Program-made: the position numbers and the translations under genes
Source of the DNA: Hymenobacter norwichensis DSM 15439
GTDB lineage: Bacteria > Bacteroidota > Bacteroidia > Cytophagales > Hymenobacteraceae
NCBI RefSeq assembly: GCF_000420705.1
Contig: NZ_ATVL01000009.1
Location: 496,001-560,000 of the forward strand
Length of the DNA stretch: 64,000 bases
Direction of reading: 5' to 3'
Part shown: positions 60,713 to 64,000 of the stretch, piece after piece
Position numbering within the stretch: position 1 is the first letter of the stretch
Layout of the letters: every line of letters begins with the position of its first letter
Notes under the pieces: generated by a model
Told to the model about the DNA's origin: nothing
What the model saw: only the letters and a program-made list of their open reading frames with translations
The model's database searches: none

Positions 60713-62134
60713 ATGCAAACCACCTCTGCTGTCCAGGATCAACCCGTTATGCGGAAAAGCCATCCACCTGGACTTTATCTGTTGTTCTTCACGGAAATGT
60801 GGGAACGGTTCAGCTACTATGGCATGCGTGGTTTGCTGGTGCTCTACCTAACCAAAACGGCTCTCGAAGGCGGATTGGGTATTCCTGAGGCCAGCGCAAC
60901 GCTGATTTATGGCTACTTCACCGGCTTTGTGTACTTCACGCCCATTATCGGAGGATGGTTGGCCGATAAATATATCGGCCAGCGCCGGGCCATTCTGATA
61001 GGGGGCCTTACAATGGCTGTGGGGCAGTTTTTTCTGTTCATGCAGCCTGCGCTATCCACCCAAGCCGCCGCGCTGGGTTTGCCCTGGCCTACTATGATTG
61101 GTCTATTGTTGCTGATGCTCGGCAACGGTTTTTTCAAGCCAAATATTTCCACCATTGTTGGCAAGCTCTATGAGCAGGGCGACCCGTTGCGTGACGCTGC
61201 TTTCACCATCTTTTATATGGGCATCAACACGGGGGCTTTCATTGCGCCACTGGTGTGCGGCTTCCTGGCCGAAAACCTGTTTGCCACCAAAGATGCCAGC
61301 GGCGCAATCCTAAGTTATGGTTTTCGCTACGGCTTCCTAGCCGCCGGTATCGGTATGCTGATTGGACAACTTGCCTTTAATCTGCTCGGCAAAAAGTACC
61401 TCGGCGACGTAGGGCTGTATCCAGAAGGTCAAAGCGCCGACAAGAGTAAGGTTGTAGTAAAGGAGCCATTGACTAAAGAAGAAACCGACCGGATGGCTGT
61501 GGTATTTATTATTACCCTGTTCGTGGTGTTTTTCTGGGCGGGTTTCGAGCAGGCGGGTTCTTCCCTCACGCTTTACACCGATAAGTATATCAACCGGGAG
61601 GTAGCTGGTTTCCTGATTCCAACCTCGTGGTTTCAGTCGGTAAATGCTGGCTTTATCGTGCTCCTAGGGGCGCCTATTGCTGCTCTATGGGTCAGTTTGG
61701 GCCGGAAGGGTAAAGACCTGAGTATTCCAGTGAAGATGGGCCTGGGTATGGTGTTACTGGGCGTAGGCTTTCTGTTCATGGTCGGCGCGGTAATGGAGCG
61801 CGGCGGCGACGTAGCAGATCAGACTATCAAAGCCAGCATTTGGTGGCTGATTGCTACCTATTTCTTTCACACCGTTGGGGAACTGTGCTTGTCTCCGGTT
61901 GGCCTTTCTATGGTGTCGCGCCTTTCGCCGCCCGCCCTTACCTCTATGTTGATGGGGGTGTGGTTCTTGGCTCCTTTCGTAGCGCAGATTGCCGGCGGCT
62001 ATATTGCCAAATATGTAGAAGAGCTAGGCGCGCTAACCGTATTTGGCTTGATTGCCGGCTTCGTTATCCTGGCAGGCCTAATTCTGATTGCCATTTCCAG
62101 AAAGCTGTTTCACATGATGCACGGCCGTGGCTAG
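60713..62134 (+). CDS. POT-family proton-dependent oligopeptide transporter
   Basis: From ATG 60713 (MQTTSAVQDQPVMRKSHPPG) the 473-residue product has about 12-14 membrane spans. The POT hallmark FFTEMWERFSYYGMRGLLVLY (ExxER) is at about 25-45, and FYMGINTGAFIAPLVCGFL is the PTR2 signature region. It imports di- and tripeptides with protons. A TAGCTTTA element lies about 70 nt upstream. Confidence 0.95.
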   Translation: MQTTSAVQDQPVMRKSHPPGLYLLFFTEMWERFSYYGMRGLLVLYLTKTALEGGLGIPEASATLIYGYFTGFVYFTPIIGGWLADKYIGQRRAILIGGLTMAVGQFFLFMQPALSTQAAALGLPWPTMIGLLLLMLGNGFFKPNISTIVGKLYEQGDPLRDAAFTIFYMGINTGAFIAPLVCGFLAENLFATKDASGAILSYGFRYGFLAAGIGMLIGQLAFNLLGKKYLGDVGLYPEGQSADKSKVVVKEPLTKEETDRMAVVFIITLFVVFFWAGFEQAGSSLTLYTDKYINREVAGFLIPTSWFQSVNAGFIVLLGAPIAALWVSLGRKGKDLSIPVKMGLGMVLLGVGFLFMVGAVMERGGDVADQTIKASIWWLIATYFFHTVGELCLSPVGLSMVSRLSPPALTSMLMGVWFLAPFVAQIAGGYIAKYVEELGALTVFGLIAGFVILAGLILIAISRKLFHMMHGRG

Positions 62135-62174
62135 CTCCTGAGTGGCAGCCATGTGCTGCTACTAAGCCATGATG

Positions 62175-62209
62175 AAAGCCTGCCCCGAATGTTCGGGGCG
62201 GGCTTTTTT
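62175..62209 (+). terminator. Rho-independent terminator after the POT gene
   Basis: AAAGCCTGCCCCGAA and TTCGGGGCGGGCTTT form the stem (one wobble), followed by T6, 41 bp after the stop. Confidence 0.9.
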
Positions 62210-62406
62210 ACAACCTTATAGTTCCTGTGTAGTAATACCGCGCGTCTACTTGTCATTCATATCTAACGAAGGGAAGTATCACTGTCTATGTTGAAGCCAC
62301 AGTTTATTTGTGCTTGAGCAAGGTCTTTCGCACTCTCATAATGATAGACAGAATACAGAACCGCTTGCAGTATTGGCTGACGAACTGGTTGTAGGTGCAA
62401 AATATG

Positions 62407-62474
62407 CTTCCTCAAAAACGCAAAAAGCCCCACCGGACCTACGTCCAGCGGGGCTTTTTGCGTTTTTGAGGAAG
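62407..62474. terminator. 32-bp inverted repeat downstream of groEL
   Basis: Arms 62407-62438 and 62443-62474 pair with two mismatches around a 4-nt loop; they contain GCAAAAAGCCCC / GGGGCTTTTTGC. It lies 19 bp past the groEL stop, on the minus strand, and may stop reads from both sides. Confidence 0.85.
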
Positions 62475-62492
62475 TCTCAGACGACTATTGAA

Positions 62493-64000
62493 TTACATCA
62501 TGCCGCCCATGCCACCCATGGCACCTCCACCACCAGCGTGGCTGTGCTCTTTCTCGTTTTCAGGCTCGTCCGAAATCACGCATTCCGTGGTCAGGAGCAG
62601 GCCAGCAATCGAAGCAGCATTTTCCAGGGCCAGACGCGTTACCTTGGTAGGGTCGAGGATACCGGCCGCCATCAGGTTTTCGTACTTGTCTTCGCGGGCG
62701 TTGTAGCCGTAGTCACCTTTGCCTTCGCGCACTTTCTGTACCACTACCGAACCTTCGCCACCAGCGTTGGCCACGATAGTACGCAGGGGAGCTTCGAGGG
62801 CCGTGCGGATGATGTTTACACCGGTACGCTCGTCGAGGTTGATAGTGTTTACACCTTCGAGGGCATCGAGGGCACGTACCAAAGCCACGCCGCCACCCGG
62901 TACTACGCCTTCCTCAACGGCGGCGCGAGTAGCGTGCAGAGCATCGTCAACCCGGTCTTTCTTTTCCTTCATCTCCACCTCGGTAGAAGCACCGATGTAT
63001 AGGATAGCCACACCGCCCGACAGTTTGGCAAGACGCTCCTGGAGCTTCTCCTTGTCGTAGTCGGAAGTAGTGGTTTCGATTTGGGCTTTGATCTGGTTGA
63101 TGCGGCTGGTGATGCCGTCTTTGTCACCTTTGCCATTGACAATCGTGGTGTTGTCTTTGTCAATGATGATTTTCTCGGCGGTACCCAAGTACTCCAGCGT
63201 AGCGCTGTCGAGCTTGTAGCCACGCTCTTCCGAGATAACCGTGCCGCCAGTCAGGGCTGCAATGTCCTCCAGCATCGCCTTACGACGGTCGCCGAAGCCA
63301 GGAGCTTTCACAGCAGCAATTTTCAGCGAACCACGCAGCTTGTTTACTACCAAAGTAGCAAGAGCTTCGCCGTCAACGTCTTCCGAGATGATAACCAAAG
63401 GCTTACCAGTCTGAACTACCTGCTCCAATACGGGCAGCAGCTCTTTCATGGTGCTTACTTTCTTGTCGTAGATGAGGATGTAAGGCGAGTCGAGCTCCAC
63501 TTCCATCTTCTCCGGATTGGTTACGAAGTAAGGGGAGAGGTAGCCGCGGTCGAACTGCATGCCTTCCACCGTTTTCACTTCGGTTTCGGTGCCACGCGCT
63601 TCTTCTACCGTGATAACGCCTTCCTTGCCTACTTTGTCCATGGCATCGGCAATCATCTGGCCGATTTCCATGTCGTTGTTGGCTGAAATAGCGCCTACCT
63701 GAGCAATTTCCGAAGAGTTTTCAATCTTCTTCGACTGCGCTTTCAGGTTGGCAACTACAGCTTGTACCGCCTTGTCGATGCCGCGCTTCAAATCCATTGG
63801 ATTAGCGCCAGCAGCTACGTTCTTGGAACCGGCTGCGTAGATGGCCTGAGCCAATACGGTAGCGGTAGTGGTACCGTCACCAGCCTGGTCGGCGGTTTTG
63901 GAAGCTACTTCTTTTACCAACTGTGCGCCCATGTTCTCTACTGGGTCACTCAGTTCGATTTCTTTGGCTACCGTCACACCGTCTTTGGTGATGCTCGGAG
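62493..64000 (-). CDS. groL: Chaperonin GroEL (5' part outside the window)
   Basis: The visible part starts PSITKDGVTVAKEIEL at the right edge and ends GGGGAMGGMGGMM at 62493. It has AGDGTTTATVLAQAI (ATP binding), the apical-domain segments KPLVIISEDVDGEALATLVV and KAPGFGDRRKAMLEDIA, and VVPGGGVALVRA. The Gly-Gly-Met tail is normal. GroEL forms a 14-mer that folds proteins with GroES. The first approximately 45 residues lie beyond 64000. Confidence 0.97.
   Translation of the reverse strand, partial: PSITKDGVTVAKEIELSDPVENMGAQLVKEVASKTADQAGDGTTTATVLAQAIYAAGSKNVAAGANPMDLKRGIDKAVQAVVANLKAQSKKIENSSEIAQVGAISANNDMEIGQMIADAMDKVGKEGVITVEEARGTETEVKTVEGMQFDRGYLSPYFVTNPEKMEVELDSPYILIYDKKVSTMKELLPVLEQVVQTGKPLVIISEDVDGEALATLVVNKLRGSLKIAAVKAPGFGDRRKAMLEDIAALTGGTVISEERGYKLDSATLEYLGTAEKIIIDKDNTTIVNGKGDKDGITSRINQIKAQIETTTSDYDKEKLQERLAKLSGGVAILYIGASTEVEMKEKKDRVDDALHATRAAVEEGVVPGGGVALVRALDALEGVNTINLDERTGVNIIRTALEAPLRTIVANAGGEGSVVVQKVREGKGDYGYNAREDKYENLMAAGILDPTKVTRLALENAASIAGLLLTTECVISDEPENEKEHSHAGGGGAMGGMGGMM

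Overview
The window looks like chromosomal DNA of a GC-rich Bacteroidota, most likely a Hymenobacter-type member of the Cytophagales (inference). The pointers are two secreted proteins with Por/type IX sorting tails (YPNP motif plus a C-terminal beta domain), a carboxypeptidase-regulatory-like plus TonB-plug module, DUF4159, and promoters of the Bacteroidetes type (TTG-N18/19-TAnnTTTG) in front of tRNA-Asp, accA and a small lipoprotein gene. Most genes are GC-rich. One membrane-protein gene (44713-46038) is strikingly AT-rich.

Layout. 0-6 kb: an XRE-type regulator with a palindromic operator candidate, a 55-residue lipoprotein, a DEAD-box RNA helicase and a Nudix hydrolase. 6-13 kb: an LpxH-like metallophosphoesterase, a GT28-like glycosyltransferase, a GH1 beta-glucosidase and a large type IX-secreted choice-of-anchor-I protein. 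13-16.6 kb: a PhoX/DUF839 lipoprotein behind four 11-bp-phased repeats that resemble a Pho box, then an imelysin-like/di-heme peroxidase fusion. 16.9-36.9 kb: Hen1, an OmpA-like protein, an S8-type protease, Pnkp flanked by two SUKH (SMI1/KNR4) genes (one frameshifted), then S41, HEAT-like, M28, SGNH and DUF4303-like genes on the minus strand, and two RlaP-type nucleotidyltransferases. 37-47.6 kb: a 2052-residue alpha-2-macroglobulin with an embedded TonB-plug module, a HAD phosphatase, the AT-rich membrane gene, an ADP-ribosylglycohydrolase, and two related small secreted basic proteins at 37.1 and 47.4 kb. 48-50 kb: two nearly identical tRNA-Asp units flanking a BLUF pseudogene. 50-64 kb: accA, metallo-beta-lactamase fold, patatin, PlsC-like acyltransferase, DUF4159, RtcB, RsmE, S1/P1 nuclease, pckA, a POT peptide transporter, and the 3' part of groEL.

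The most notable theme is RNA repair. Hen1 (3'-end 2'-O-methylation), Pnkp (kinase, phosphatase, adenylyltransferase), two RlaP pol-beta-type nucleotidyltransferases and RtcB (3'-phosphate/5'-OH ligase) all lie within 40 kb but are not one operon. SUKH and DUF4303-like genes, families usually linked to toxin immunity, are interleaved with them. This suggests, without proving, a dispersed defence against RNA-cleaving toxins.

Non-coding structure is rich. There are three copies of a roughly 95-bp palindromic element, several gene-specific 21-35-bp inverted repeats acting as likely terminators, and at least two genes whose promoter -7 box ends 4 nt before the ATG (leaderless candidates). Three genes are broken: two by one-base homopolymer frameshifts and one by a nonsense codon.
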